DNA of 13,906 nucleotides from assembly GCA_964545075.1 (NCBI GenBank), contig CAZJFS010000114.1, positions 1 through 13,906 on the forward strand, in the 5' to 3' direction. The notes under the pieces were generated by a model. It was not told where the DNA came from, made no database searches, and saw nothing but the letters and a program-made list of their open reading frames with translations. Shown in pieces: positions 1 to 7,467 of this stretch; positions within the stretch are counted from its first letter, which is position 1, and the number at the start of each line of letters is the position of its first letter. The translations under genes were made by a program, and so were the position numbers. The stretch comes from DAOPXV01 sp035352535. Its GTDB lineage: Bacteria > Muiribacteriota > UBA9980.

Positions 1-1
1 G

Positions 2-295
2 TGTAGAATGGCCCGCGAAAATTTGAATTTACAATATTGTTCCGAAAGCAAGTTATGGCATAAAGAAGGCGCGGCGACAAAAAAAAATAATGAAATGTCT
101 ACATATTATTCAATAAGAAACATGCTTTTTTTCACCAAAAAATTTCATCCTCTCATGCTGCCGTTCAACATTTTATTTTGCTTTTTATATACGCTTAAGG
201 TTATATTCATAGAAAAAAATTTGAGACGGGCTAAATTCACGCTAGTCGCGGTGAAAGATTTCTGGATTAAAAAGCGTGGTAAATATAATATTTGA
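2..295 (+). CDS. Family 2 glycosyltransferase, C-terminal end only (5' end outside window)
   Basis: The frame is open to the left edge, so the first ATG at position 8 is internal and the true start lies outside. The 97 visible residues match the C-terminal end of the GT2 family (rhamnosyl- or galactofuranosyl-transferase-like GT-A enzymes). They show the WHKEG motif, which in this family follows the metal/acceptor region, then an STYYSIRN stretch where family members carry a YY..RN signature. A hydrophobic segment (about PLMLPFNILFCFLYTLKVIFI) and a basic tail follow; these usually hold such enzymes at the inner membrane face. The role would be sugar transfer from a nucleotide sugar during assembly of a surface glycan. 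Base composition is clearly AT-rich (one sampled 60-base line is about one third GC). The gene converges on the family 4 glycosyltransferase with only 2 bp between the two stop codons. The family call is good; donor and acceptor cannot be told. Confidence 0.75.
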   Translation, partial: CRMARENLNLQYCSESKLWHKEGAATKKNNEMSTYYSIRNMLFFTKKFHPLMLPFNILFCFLYTLKVIFIEKNLRRAKFTLVAVKDFWIKKRGKYNI

Positions 296-297
296 AC

Positions 298-1407
298 TTA
301 TAAAGGTTTCAAAAGCGTGCCATAAATTTCATCGACTATTTTCATACATTTTTCAACGCTGAAATTGTTTTTCACGAACCTGATCCCATTAATCCCCATT
401 TTAAGACGAAGCTCACGGTTTTTTATAAGGCAGGCAAGAACGTCGAAAAACCTGCCCTTCTCTTTCAGTGGGATTATAAAGCCGGTTTTACCTTCCAAAA
501 CGACTTCAGGCAACCCGCCCGCATCGGATACCACTACAGGAACTCCCATCGCCTGAGCCTCAAGTGCAAATACGCCGTAACTTTCACTTATCGAAGGCAT
601 CAGGACTAAATCGGTATTTTTCAATATTTCCACTACTTCATTCTGGCTTGCCAAGCCCTTAAATTCAACGTTCTCTTGTATGCCAAGGTTAGCTATCGCA
701 TCCTCAAACTGTGGTTTCAAAGAACCTTCTCCCGCAAGCGTCAACTTTATATTGACATTTGGAAAATTTTTTTTCATTGTCGCTATCGCTTCGAAAACGA
801 ATAAATGATTGTAGTACTTCTCCAGACTTTTCGCATAAAAAAAATTGATTGTTTTACCTTCGATATTCTTTGACATTAAATGATTTTCATCGCCATTAAA
901 AATGGAAGTATCGATTCCAAACGGGGTAACATATATGTAAGGCTTGTGGTCGCAAGTTATTAATTCCGAGGTTTTTTTCTTGAGAAATTTCGAGGTGGCC
1001 ATTATTTTTGTGGCCCCGGAAAGTACTTTACTAATAAGCGCCCTATGTATAAAAGATATATTCGCAAATTCGATAATATCGCTTCCCCATGTAGAAATAA
1101 TTAACGGAATCCTGCTACTGTTAATTGCAGCCAAAAGGCCATAAGAAGTAGCATAGTGCGCATGTATAAGATCGGGTTGCAAAGAATTTATTATCTTTTT
1201 TACAAGAGAAAGATTTATCAGGTAGTCAAACTTTGTACCGGTATATCTATTGAGATAGTTAACCTCAATATTTCCATGGCGTTCTCTAGAGTATGCGCCC
1301 GGTCTGGCTGCAGAAATGACGGTGAGTTGACATTTATCGGCGAAATATTTTGTGAATTTGGCAAAGTGAGGCGAATTGAGATCGCCCAGATAGATTATTT
1401 TTTTCAT
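298..1407 (-). CDS. Family 4 glycosyltransferase (GT-B fold)
   Basis: This 369-residue protein has the normal length for a retaining GT4 enzyme. The N-terminal Rossmann half begins MKKIIYLGDL and includes the QPDLIHAHYATSYG acceptor-side motif at about residues 77-90. The C-terminal donor half runs from about 185 and contains LTLAGEGSL (223-230) and the EX7E signature (E275 and E283 in ESYGVFALEAQAMG). The GGLPEVV..GKTGF stretch (297-310) contacts the nucleotide sugar in the family. There is no signal peptide or clear membrane helix, so it should act in the cytoplasm or at the membrane surface. The ATG at 1407 lacks a strong Shine-Dalgarno sequence but lies about 43 nt from the predicted transcription start of a very good promoter. 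It diverges from the radical SAM gene and converges on the family 2 glycosyltransferase. It is likely part of a polysaccharide or glycoconjugate cluster; the sugar specificity cannot be read from sequence. Confidence 0.93.
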   Translation of the reverse strand: MKKIIYLGDLNSPHFAKFTKYFADKCQLTVISAARPGAYSRERHGNIEVNYLNRYTGTKFDYLINLSLVKKIINSLQPDLIHAHYATSYGLLAAINSSRIPLIISTWGSDIIEFANISFIHRALISKVLSGATKIMATSKFLKKKTSELITCDHKPYIYVTPFGIDTSIFNGDENHLMSKNIEGKTINFFYAKSLEKYYNHLFVFEAIATMKKNFPNVNIKLTLAGEGSLKPQFEDAIANLGIQENVEFKGLASQNEVVEILKNTDLVLMPSISESYGVFALEAQAMGVPVVVSDAGGLPEVVLEGKTGFIIPLKEKGRFFDVLACLIKNRELRLKMGINGIRFVKNNFSVEKCMKIVDEIYGTLLKPL

Positions 1408-1456
1408 ATCAACTAAAATTCTTCATAAATATCCGCCAATTTATTAATAGAAAATC

Positions 1457-1485
1457 ATTATATAAAATTTTAATTAAAAAGTCAA
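1457..1485 (-). promoter_or_regulatory. Sigma-70-type promoter of the family 4 glycosyltransferase
   Basis: On the minus strand TTGACT (1485-1480) is followed by a 17-bp AT-only spacer and a perfect TATAAT (1462-1457). Transcription would begin near 1450, giving a leader of about 43 nt before the ATG at 1407. Only 6 bp separate its -35 box from the -35 box of the divergent radical SAM promoter. Confidence 0.75.
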
Positions 1486-1491
1486 AAACAA

Positions 1492-1520
1492 TTGCATAAT
1501 TCCATCAAAAATGTTATAAT
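1492..1520 (+). promoter_or_regulatory. Extended -10 promoter of the radical SAM gene, probably giving a leaderless mRNA
   Basis: TTGCAT (1492-1497, a weak -35 match) is followed by a 17-bp spacer and a perfect extended -10, TGTTATAAT at 1512-1520. The usual start site 6 to 8 bases past the -10 box falls at about 1526-1528, and the start codon is at 1530. No Shine-Dalgarno sequence lies between, so the transcript would be leaderless or nearly so. Confidence 0.65.
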
Positions 1521-1529
1521 GCATCCATA

Positions 1530-2999
1530 ATGAATGTCTTGTTTATATATTCTAAAAAAAACGGCTATTCTTATTTTAAACCCCTGCTGAACAGGTCCCA
1601 GATTCAATTTGGTATTTCATATTTGTCTTCCTACATGAAAAGTAAAGGTCATAAAACGTCACTTCTCGTGCTTACCCGATATACGCCTATAAAAAACATC
1701 GTAGAAAAAATAGAAAGTTTCAGGCCGGACCTGATATGCTTCACCGCAGTATTCTCTGAATATGCTTTCATAAGTGAAATCGCAAGTTTTATTAAACATA
1801 AATATCCGGACATTTATTGCGTCGCTGGAGGCGTGCATGTTTCATTAAACCCGGACGAATGCGTTAAAGACGCCTTCGATGCAATATGCATCGGTGAAGG
1901 TGAAGAGCCCTTGGCTGAATTGGCAGCCCAACTTTCACAAAAATACAAACCCGCCAAAATTTCAAACCTGTGGATTAAAACTGAAAAGTGCATTGAAAAA
2001 AACTCGACTCGCCCATTTATAGAAGATTTGGATTCGCTACCATTCCCCGACTCGGCGATGTGGAACGAATGGATGGTCGAACCGGAATTTCAGGAATCCA
2101 CGACAATAATGCTGGGGCGCGGCTGCCCTTTTTTATGCTCATATTGCTCGAACCACGCCCTTCAAAAAATATCCGCCGGCAGGTACGTCAGATATCGTTC
2201 TTCCGATAACATTGTCTTAGAGGTCGAATGCGTTTCGAGGGAAAATACGCATCTGAAAAAAATTTATTTTGAAATTGAAACGTTCACGGTCAATAAATCG
2301 TGGGCTTTAGATCTCTGCGAAAAGCTGAAAATATTCAATGAAGGCCGTTCGCAGAAGATCCGCTTCGGAGTCAATATCAGGGTCACTCCCGGGAATGATT
2401 TCACGGAATTATTCCCGGCCATGAAAGCGGCCGGTTTCGATTTCGTCAACATCGGCCTCGAATCAGGAAGCGAAAGGATCCGGCGTGACATATTAAAAAG
2501 AAATTACAGCAATGCCGATATATTTAAAGTTACATCCCTCGCAAAGGAGAACGGCTTAAAGGTTTCATTTTATATCATGATAGGCATCCCCGATGAATCA
2601 TTGGATGATTTTCGCGAGACTATCGAGATAACTAAAAAGTGTTCGCCGGATTATCATTCGCTTAATATCTTTTTCCCATATAAAGGAACTACGCTTTATA
2701 ATTATCTTGATGCCAATAAGTTATTACCGGAAAAATTCGATTTCAATAATGAACGCACAAACGTATGCATTGAATCGCCCGGTTTCACCAAAAAACAGAT
2801 ACTTCATTATTATTCATGGTTTGATTATTACGCTTATTCACAAAATAGGTACGAACCGAAAAATTATCTGTCATGGTTTTACAGTAAAATCAAGATTTCT
2901 CCGTTGACGAATTCGCTTAAATATATAATGGGAAATAACCGGTTTCTGCTCAATATCATGCTGAAAGCCAACCGTCTGTTTACCGATAAAAAAATATAA
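1530..2999 (+). CDS. B12-binding-domain radical SAM protein
   Basis: The 489-residue protein has the two-domain layout of cobalamin-type (class B) radical SAM enzymes. Residues 1 to about 135 look like a B12-binding Rossmann domain: an opening strand MNVLFIYS, then GGVHVSLNPDE (100-110) and CIGEGEEPL (120-128), all characteristic of the family. The DxHxxG motif that would put His under cobalt is not visible, as is common in this subgroup. The radical SAM barrel starts near 192 with the 4Fe-4S motif CX3CX2C (C199, C203, C206 in GRGCPFLCSYC). Further typical features are NIGLESGSERI (307-317) and IMIGIPDES (349-357). The last 60 residues are basic and aromatic without a known domain. Reductive cleavage of S-adenosylmethionine is expected, probably for a methylation or rearrangement on a lipid, sugar or cofactor; the substrate is unknown. 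Its position beside two glycosyltransferases hints at glycan or lipid modification. The start is fixed by the promoter next to it. Confidence 0.9.
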   Translation: MNVLFIYSKKNGYSYFKPLLNRSQIQFGISYLSSYMKSKGHKTSLLVLTRYTPIKNIVEKIESFRPDLICFTAVFSEYAFISEIASFIKHKYPDIYCVAGGVHVSLNPDECVKDAFDAICIGEGEEPLAELAAQLSQKYKPAKISNLWIKTEKCIEKNSTRPFIEDLDSLPFPDSAMWNEWMVEPEFQESTTIMLGRGCPFLCSYCSNHALQKISAGRYVRYRSSDNIVLEVECVSRENTHLKKIYFEIETFTVNKSWALDLCEKLKIFNEGRSQKIRFGVNIRVTPGNDFTELFPAMKAAGFDFVNIGLESGSERIRRDILKRNYSNADIFKVTSLAKENGLKVSFYIMIGIPDESLDDFRETIEITKKCSPDYHSLNIFFPYKGTTLYNYLDANKLLPEKFDFNNERTNVCIESPGFTKKQILHYYSWFDYYAYSQNRYEPKNYLSWFYSKIKISPLTNSLKYIMGNNRFLLNIMLKANRLFTDKKI

Positions 3000-3152
3000 A
3001 CGCCAGCCCGCTCATTTTTCCGCCTTCCGATAGGCCGTGGCGTCTAACTTTTTTATCGGCGCTGCGGTCTCGTCATCATTGAATTTCACTTTTTCTTTCA
3101 TGGCTTTATATCGCCTTTCGCATCATTATCAAATTCCGTGCTTTACGTTTAG

Positions 3153-3215
3153 GCAGCGGTTTTGAAGACGCGTTCGCCGGATCAAAAACCGGCATTGCCC
3201 TGAAGAAACCGCTGC
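3153..3215. repeat. Stem-loop: 10-bp inverted repeat enclosing a 5-bp hairpin
   Basis: GCAGCGGTTT (3153-3162) is the exact reverse complement of AAACCGCTGC (3206-3215). Inside it, GCCGG (3176-3180) pairs with CCGGC (3189-3193) around an 8-base loop. The 13 bases on the left and 12 on the right between the two stems do not pair well, so the predicted shape is a long stem with a large internal loop. No poly-T run follows on either side, so it is not a standard terminator. Confidence 0.6.
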
Positions 3216-3239
3216 GTGAATATATCGCCCGCCGTTTAA

Positions 3240-3251
3240 CCGGCGCGCCGG
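3240..3251. repeat. Perfect 12-bp GC-only palindrome
   Basis: CCGGCGCGCCGG reads the same on both strands. It lies 24 bp right of the stem-loop and 107 bp from the heparinase-family stop codon. With no spacer it would form a cruciform poorly, so a protein-binding site or chance in a GC-rich patch are both possible. No function is assigned. Confidence 0.5.
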
Positions 3252-3314
3252 CATTAATCTTAGTTATACCCAGAAAAAGGAATGAAATTTAAAGAACCGC
3301 GACCGGATAAGAAT

Positions 3315-3340
3315 AAAAAACAACGCGGCCCGCCCTGCGT
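3315..3340 (-). terminator. Rho-independent terminator of the nucleotidyltransferase/heparinase-family operon
   Basis: Read on the minus strand, ACGC (3340-3337) pairs with GCGT (3326-3323). An inner GGC/GCC pairing across a bulge makes a GC-rich hairpin, followed after two bases by six T residues (3320-3315). It begins 18 bp past the stop codon of the heparinase-family gene. The inner loop is tight, so the exact stem is uncertain, but position, GC content and T-run all agree. Confidence 0.55.
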
Positions 3341-3357
3341 ATTGGGGAGTCATGCGG

Positions 3358-6333
3358 CTATATTTGGCTTCTGTAAAGCTCAAATTCCATATTTTCATTT
3401 ATCTTGACGACGTCCCTCATGCCGCGATGAAGTATCTCCATATCCCGGCCGGGCTTATCAGCCCTGAATTTGATGGTTTTAGTCAGAGCGCTGAAATTAT
3501 CGTCGGAATTTATAAAATAAAAAAGTTCGCAAACCCTGAATGGCGCCTTGGCAAGGCTCACGGAATTGACCATGGTCGTGGACTCAATCACGATCCCGCA
3601 CTCGGGGGAATGCCATCCGAGAAAAGGTTTCTGGGATCCGCGGTAGAACGACGTCGTGACCCTTTGAAGCGAGTTCGTTATCATCACGATCCGCGCCTCC
3701 GACTTGCGGCTCCGAAGAACGACCGGATGCGAATGGAAGAACGAATTCGAATCCGCGGTTACCACGTCGGGCGACAGGTGAAAATATATCTCCGCGTCCA
3801 GAAGCGCCGGACGTTTACGTGAGCTTAAAACGTCGTCGACGACGAGAAGGTAATACGGCTTGACGAAGAACATCATTCTTCTTACGGATGCTTCGAGACC
3901 CGCCGCTTCATAACCGTCATGAGTGCATGAAAAACTCGCCTTATCCCTGTCGTCGGAAAATTTAACGTTATGCGGCATAGGCATTTGCAGTGTCCCCGTT
4001 TCGTTATCTGCGGAATAAAACGCCGATTTGCCGAGTATTATAACGTTATGCGCCCTGGCCGATCTGAGATGATCGCCGTACCTGCTTCCGCCATGGATAA
4101 GCGAGGGCCCCGCGTCGCATATGAAATCCGTGCCCCCGTGATAAATCCCGAACGACTGCATGTCCGCATGTGACAGAGCGCTTTCCCATGGCCCTTGCAT
4201 CTTTTCCGAAGAAAGCCGGGTGCCGGCGTCAAAGATTATCCGCGTCGCCGAAGCGGTATCCGAATAAGGGCCGTAAGAGCTGGATGAAACATAATATCCT
4301 GATTTTTCAAAGGCCGTTTTCATTTCGCAGACCGAAAGGACTGAAAGTTCCGTGAACTTCGAAACGCCGGATTCGCCGAACATCATCATTATTTCGGAAA
4401 CCTTATGGTTGGCCGTAAGATATTTGAGCTCCTTTTCGCCGGTGATAAAGGACATGAGCTGGAAAAGCGGAAGCAGGTCGAGGCCTTCCCTATAGCTGAA
4501 CGGAAGATGGAATTGAGGAAAATGATCGGATATCATGGGCAGGCGACCGTCCGGAAGCGCCATGGCTTTTAAAAAACCCGCGACGGAAAAGATTTTATCC
4601 AAAAAAAACGGATCGGATGAGGCATTTGGCGAAATAAACGCGTGCCCTGAATTTCCGGCCTTGAACGACGAAGCCAGAGCGAACGTCATTCCCTGATAAA
4701 TGGAGTAAAGCGCCGGCAGCGAGCCGTCAATGTATGAGCCTTCGGAATTTATAAGTTCGGAAAGGTATTTCCGGATTTCGCCAAAAACTTTTTCGGTCAG
4801 GGGCTGCCTCCCCTGAAAATCAGGATTTAAAACGAGAAGTCCGTATACCGGCAGCAGGCCCATGAGTATCTCGGCGGGGCACGGCATATTATCATTAGCG
4901 GACAGGCAGAGGAGCGCGTATCCGACCTCGGCCGCCACGGCGGGCATAAAATCCTCGGCTTCAAAAGGATTCCCGGACGGATCACAACCCTTAAAAAGTT
5001 CGCGGCAGAGCACCCAAGACACCGCTCTTTGAGCTACGGCGGAAGGGCTGGCGTATGATATCCCGCGGCCCACCGCGGTCCTTTTCCGGAAGTCGCCAAA
5101 AATCTCAAAAGCCCTGGCCGCATATTTCGAATCGGAAGTGAATTTAAAAGCCAGCCCGAGCGTTACCAGAAAGGAGTGCTTTGAAAAATGAAAACCGGCG
5201 AGAGGGGAGCCGTTATATTCAGTTTTTTGCGCCGAAGCTTTCCAGACCGGATAAGGGACTATTTTGCGATAAAGGGACTCTGCGTCGAAATCAGGCCACG
5301 TTCCGCCGTTAAAATCGTCGTTAAAATCAAATTTCTCCCCGGCGTCAATGCGCCTGTTCATAAAATCAAAATGACCGTCCGCAATCAGACCGGCGCGCTC
5401 TATCACTCCGGCGACGAAATCGGGATCGAGCTCCCTCAGCTTTAAGTGCCAGGAGGCGTCGCCGGAAAAAAAGGCGGGAATATAAGGCTGTTCGTTTTTA
5501 ACGGAAGCATCGCGCTCTTCGGAATGTCCGCCTGACACTGGCTGATGATCCGATTCGCGAGCTGGATTTTCGGCCGTCGCGGCTAATGATCCGCCGCGAT
5601 CCACAGAGTGATCTTCTTTTTCCTCGCCACCCGGAGAGCGCGCATCAACGTTGTCCGCAATCGTATTTTCATCGGCGTCGTCCGCTTTCACGGAGCCATT
5701 ATGTTCAGTCGCTCTTTCGTCCGGACCGGCCGCGGGAAAAGCCAGCGGGAACCTCGTCGAAACGGTTTCCGCGACTCCACGTATCTGAAAATACCCGTCG
5801 CGCCTTCCTTCATCCGAAACCATAAGCCCGAAAACCTGGCGGTTTTCAAGCATGAACCGGCCCGTCCACCCGGCAAGGCAGGCGGAAGTTCCGGAAGCTT
5901 CATCCGCCGGAAGGCTGAAATCGGGAATTTTATTCAACACGACGGCCCTCGGCGACGCCTCGAAGCCACCGACAAAATAGACAAGCGGCTCAATCTCATA
6001 GCCAGCGTAAAGACTGATAGATGAAAAAACCACCGCGCCGGGATGGCCCGAAAGCGGCCCGGAAACGCGGAAAATGACCGGCCGGCCGAGCACGCAAGGA
6101 AATCTTTCAACCGCCGAGCTTACCGTCGCGTCGCGCCATTTAAAGCTTCGCGATGAGGCCAGAAAGCCGAAGGTCGAAAAAGCCTTTTTTAAATGGTCGT
6201 ATATCTCTATTTTAAGATAGCCGAAATCGGAATCGAAATAGCTGAAAGCCAGCGAAAAAAGCCGCGGCGTTTTTTTCGCCAGGGAGTACCGGAGATAAGT
6301 CTTGCGGAGTATCCTTTTAAACAAACTGTACAA
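3358..6333 (-). CDS. Heparinase II/III-family protein with extra N-terminal module and acidic linker
   Basis: This 991-residue protein is far longer than the usual 550-750 residues of heparinase II/III or alginate-lyase-like enzymes (polysaccharide lyase families 12, 15, 17, 21). Residues 1 to about 200 begin with a basic stretch and continue as a beta-rich region I do not recognise. Residues 203-283 are a low-complexity D/E/S/G/A linker. From about 290 the alpha/alpha toroid begins (GGTWPDF near 343, then repeated helices to about 640). The C-terminal beta-sandwich carries the family hallmark: SHADMQSF (721-728, H722 and D724), a DAGP turn (740-743) and ARAHNVII (759-766, H762 and N763). Expected chemistry is beta-elimination of uronic-acid-containing glycans. 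No signal peptide is visible; many homologues in exopolysaccharide clusters also lack one. The start is TTG at 6333 with a weak GGGTGA six bases upstream. It lies 49 bp after the nucleotidyltransferase gene on the same strand, so they are probably co-transcribed. The substrate is unknown. Confidence 0.85.
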   Translation of the reverse strand: MYSLFKRILRKTYLRYSLAKKTPRLFSLAFSYFDSDFGYLKIEIYDHLKKAFSTFGFLASSRSFKWRDATVSSAVERFPCVLGRPVIFRVSGPLSGHPGAVVFSSISLYAGYEIEPLVYFVGGFEASPRAVVLNKIPDFSLPADEASGTSACLAGWTGRFMLENRQVFGLMVSDEGRRDGYFQIRGVAETVSTRFPLAFPAAGPDERATEHNGSVKADDADENTIADNVDARSPGGEEKEDHSVDRGGSLAATAENPARESDHQPVSGGHSEERDASVKNEQPYIPAFFSGDASWHLKLRELDPDFVAGVIERAGLIADGHFDFMNRRIDAGEKFDFNDDFNGGTWPDFDAESLYRKIVPYPVWKASAQKTEYNGSPLAGFHFSKHSFLVTLGLAFKFTSDSKYAARAFEIFGDFRKRTAVGRGISYASPSAVAQRAVSWVLCRELFKGCDPSGNPFEAEDFMPAVAAEVGYALLCLSANDNMPCPAEILMGLLPVYGLLVLNPDFQGRQPLTEKVFGEIRKYLSELINSEGSYIDGSLPALYSIYQGMTFALASSFKAGNSGHAFISPNASSDPFFLDKIFSVAGFLKAMALPDGRLPMISDHFPQFHLPFSYREGLDLLPLFQLMSFITGEKELKYLTANHKVSEIMMMFGESGVSKFTELSVLSVCEMKTAFEKSGYYVSSSSYGPYSDTASATRIIFDAGTRLSSEKMQGPWESALSHADMQSFGIYHGGTDFICDAGPSLIHGGSRYGDHLRSARAHNVIILGKSAFYSADNETGTLQMPMPHNVKFSDDRDKASFSCTHDGYEAAGLEASVRRMMFFVKPYYLLVVDDVLSSRKRPALLDAEIYFHLSPDVVTADSNSFFHSHPVVLRSRKSEARIVMITNSLQRVTTSFYRGSQKPFLGWHSPECGIVIESTTMVNSVSLAKAPFRVCELFYFINSDDNFSALTKTIKFRADKPGRDMEILHRGMRDVVKINENMEFELYRSQI

Positions 6334-6382
6334 ATAATTTCACCCGTCCAGAAAGATCCGCGGCTTCCGCGGAAAAATATAT

Positions 6383-7450
6383 TCAAATTCTTGAATATTC
6401 AGGGATGTATGAGCCGTCGCCGATAACCTTCAGCATGCCGCCCTCTATCGACGCGAAAGGCATTATCTTGCAATTCTGGCCGATTATCGAATTCACTATC
6501 TTGGCGTTCTTTCCGATAAAAGTATTGTCGAGTATGATCGAACCCAGTATCTGGGCGCCTTCCTCGATTATGCAATGATTTCCGATCACCGAATGGTCGG
6601 TCACGGTCGCATTGGCCTGGATTATGGTTTTATTGCCGATCGCCGCCATCGAAAGCATTCTGACTTTTTTGCTGATGTTGACTTCCTCGCCGTAAAAAAC
6701 GGTCCCGACCCTTTTCATATCCGATATCCTTATGTTGACCCGGTCCTCGAGAATGTCCTTGTTGGCCGCAAGATATTTTAAAGGAGTGCCGATATCTATC
6801 CAGTAATCGTCCGGAGCGGCATATGCATAAAACGGAATTTTATTTTCGAGCAGGGCCGGGTAAAGCCCTCTTTCCAGAGAGTAGTTGACGCCGTCCGGTA
6901 TCATATTGAATACTTCGTTGTCGAAATAGTACGCGCCGGCGTTTATCATGTTGGTCGTAATCTCGCTCTGACCAGGTTTTTCTACGAAGGCTCTTATCGC
7001 TCCATTCTCGAAGGTTTCGACAAGACCGTATTTGCTCGGATCGGAAACCGGCACCAGCGCCACGGTAACTTTAGATTTTTTTGACTTGTGAAGCTTATAA
7101 AGCTTTTCAAGATTTATGTCGGTGAGAACGTCTCCGTTTAAAATAAAGGCGCCTTCCCCCTCCATATACTTTGACGCGAGCTTAACGGCTCCACCCGTTC
7201 CGAGAGGTTCCTTTTCAAGAGAATATGTGAGCTTCACGCCAAAATGTTTCCCGTTCCCGAGCGTTTTTTTTATATAATCGCTCAAATGCCCTATAGCAAG
7301 GACTATTTCAGTGACGCCATACATCTTGAGAAGTTCTATCTGATAAAGCATAAAAGGCTTGTTCACTATCGGAACCACGGGCTTGGGTATATTCGTGGTA
7401 AGAGGCCTCAGGCGGGTTCCATAACCGCCGACAAGAATAATTCCCTTCAT
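6383..7450 (-). CDS. Sugar-1-phosphate nucleotidyltransferase (mannose-1-phosphate guanylyltransferase-like) with left-handed beta-helix tail
   Basis: The 355-residue protein makes NDP-sugars from a sugar 1-phosphate and a nucleoside triphosphate in the cytoplasm. The catalytic domain (1 to about 235) shows the signature GGYGTRLRPLT (8-18), the PKP lysine (K23), the metal-binding aspartate in LNGDVLTD (D107), VEKPG (156-160) and DYWIDIGTP (215-223, D219). Residues about 250-345 are hexapeptide repeats forming a left-handed beta-helix, the layout of GDP-mannose-type pyrophosphorylases and related GlmU/RmlA-like enzymes. The nucleotide used (GTP, UTP or dTTP) cannot be decided. ATG at 7450 is chosen because a strong AAGGGGGAG lies 8 bases upstream. 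An in-frame GTG at 7459 would overlap that ribosome binding site and adds only three residues. It is first in the operon with the heparinase-family gene and should supply activated sugar for the same polysaccharide pathway. Confidence 0.92.
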   Translation of the reverse strand: MKGIILVGGYGTRLRPLTTNIPKPVVPIVNKPFMLYQIELLKMYGVTEIVLAIGHLSDYIKKTLGNGKHFGVKLTYSLEKEPLGTGGAVKLASKYMEGEGAFILNGDVLTDINLEKLYKLHKSKKSKVTVALVPVSDPSKYGLVETFENGAIRAFVEKPGQSEITTNMINAGAYYFDNEVFNMIPDGVNYSLERGLYPALLENKIPFYAYAAPDDYWIDIGTPLKYLAANKDILEDRVNIRISDMKRVGTVFYGEEVNISKKVRMLSMAAIGNKTIIQANATVTDHSVIGNHCIIEEGAQILGSIILDNTFIGKNAKIVNSIIGQNCKIMPFASIEGGMLKVIGDGSYIPEYSRI

Positions 7451-7458
7451 AAAGAACA

Positions 7459-7467
7459 CTCCCCCTT
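7459..7467 (-). promoter_or_regulatory. Strong ribosome binding site fixing the nucleotidyltransferase start
   Basis: AAGGGGGAG on the minus strand, with 8 bases between it and the ATG at 7450. It overlaps the alternative GTG at 7459-7457, which is therefore rejected as the start. Confidence 0.85.

Larger units (their letters stand above)
3000..3357. other. 358-bp intergenic stretch without a convincing gene, with several inverted repeats
   Basis: It separates the stop of the radical SAM gene (+) from the stop of the heparinase-family gene (-). I see no homologous protein, tRNA or insertion sequence. It contains a large imperfect stem-loop (3153-3215), a 12-bp palindrome (3240-3251) and the minus-strand terminator (3315-3340). 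It also holds short direct repeats, TATATCGCC at 3107-3115 and 3221-3229 and CATCATT at 3074-3080 and 3121-3127. A plus frame is open from 3083 to 3292 but has no ATG, GTG or TTG near its left end. On the minus strand two 29-codon frames lie in tandem (3195-3106 and 3101-3012, four bases apart). They begin MPVFDPANASS and MKEKVKFNDDE and have no good ribosome binding site. It may be a remnant or an interspersed repeat; that is inference. Confidence 0.6.

Noticed and set aside
3027..3059. CCGATA and TATCGG inverted repeat after the radical SAM gene as a terminator
   Set aside because: The 6-bp arms are separated by 21 bases and no T-run follows on the plus strand, so a terminator is not supported.
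3083..3292. Plus-strand coding gene in the intergenic stretch
   Set aside because: Open for about 70 codons but lacks an ATG, GTG or TTG near its left end and a ribosome binding site, and matches no family I know.
3352..3822. 156-codon frame antisense to the C-terminal end of the heparinase-family gene
   Set aside because: The opposite strand carries a conserved-family beta-sandwich; this frame has no recognisable motif and is very rich in Arg and His.
5608..6024. 138-codon frame antisense to the N-terminal part of the heparinase-family gene
   Set aside because: Arg- and Pro-rich composition typical of a shadow frame; overlaps a supported gene and shows no family motif.
7451..7459. GTG start for the nucleotidyltransferase three codons upstream
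   Set aside because: The GTG overlaps the strong ribosome binding site, while the ATG at 7450 has ideal 8-base spacing and gives the usual MKGIILVGGYG start.
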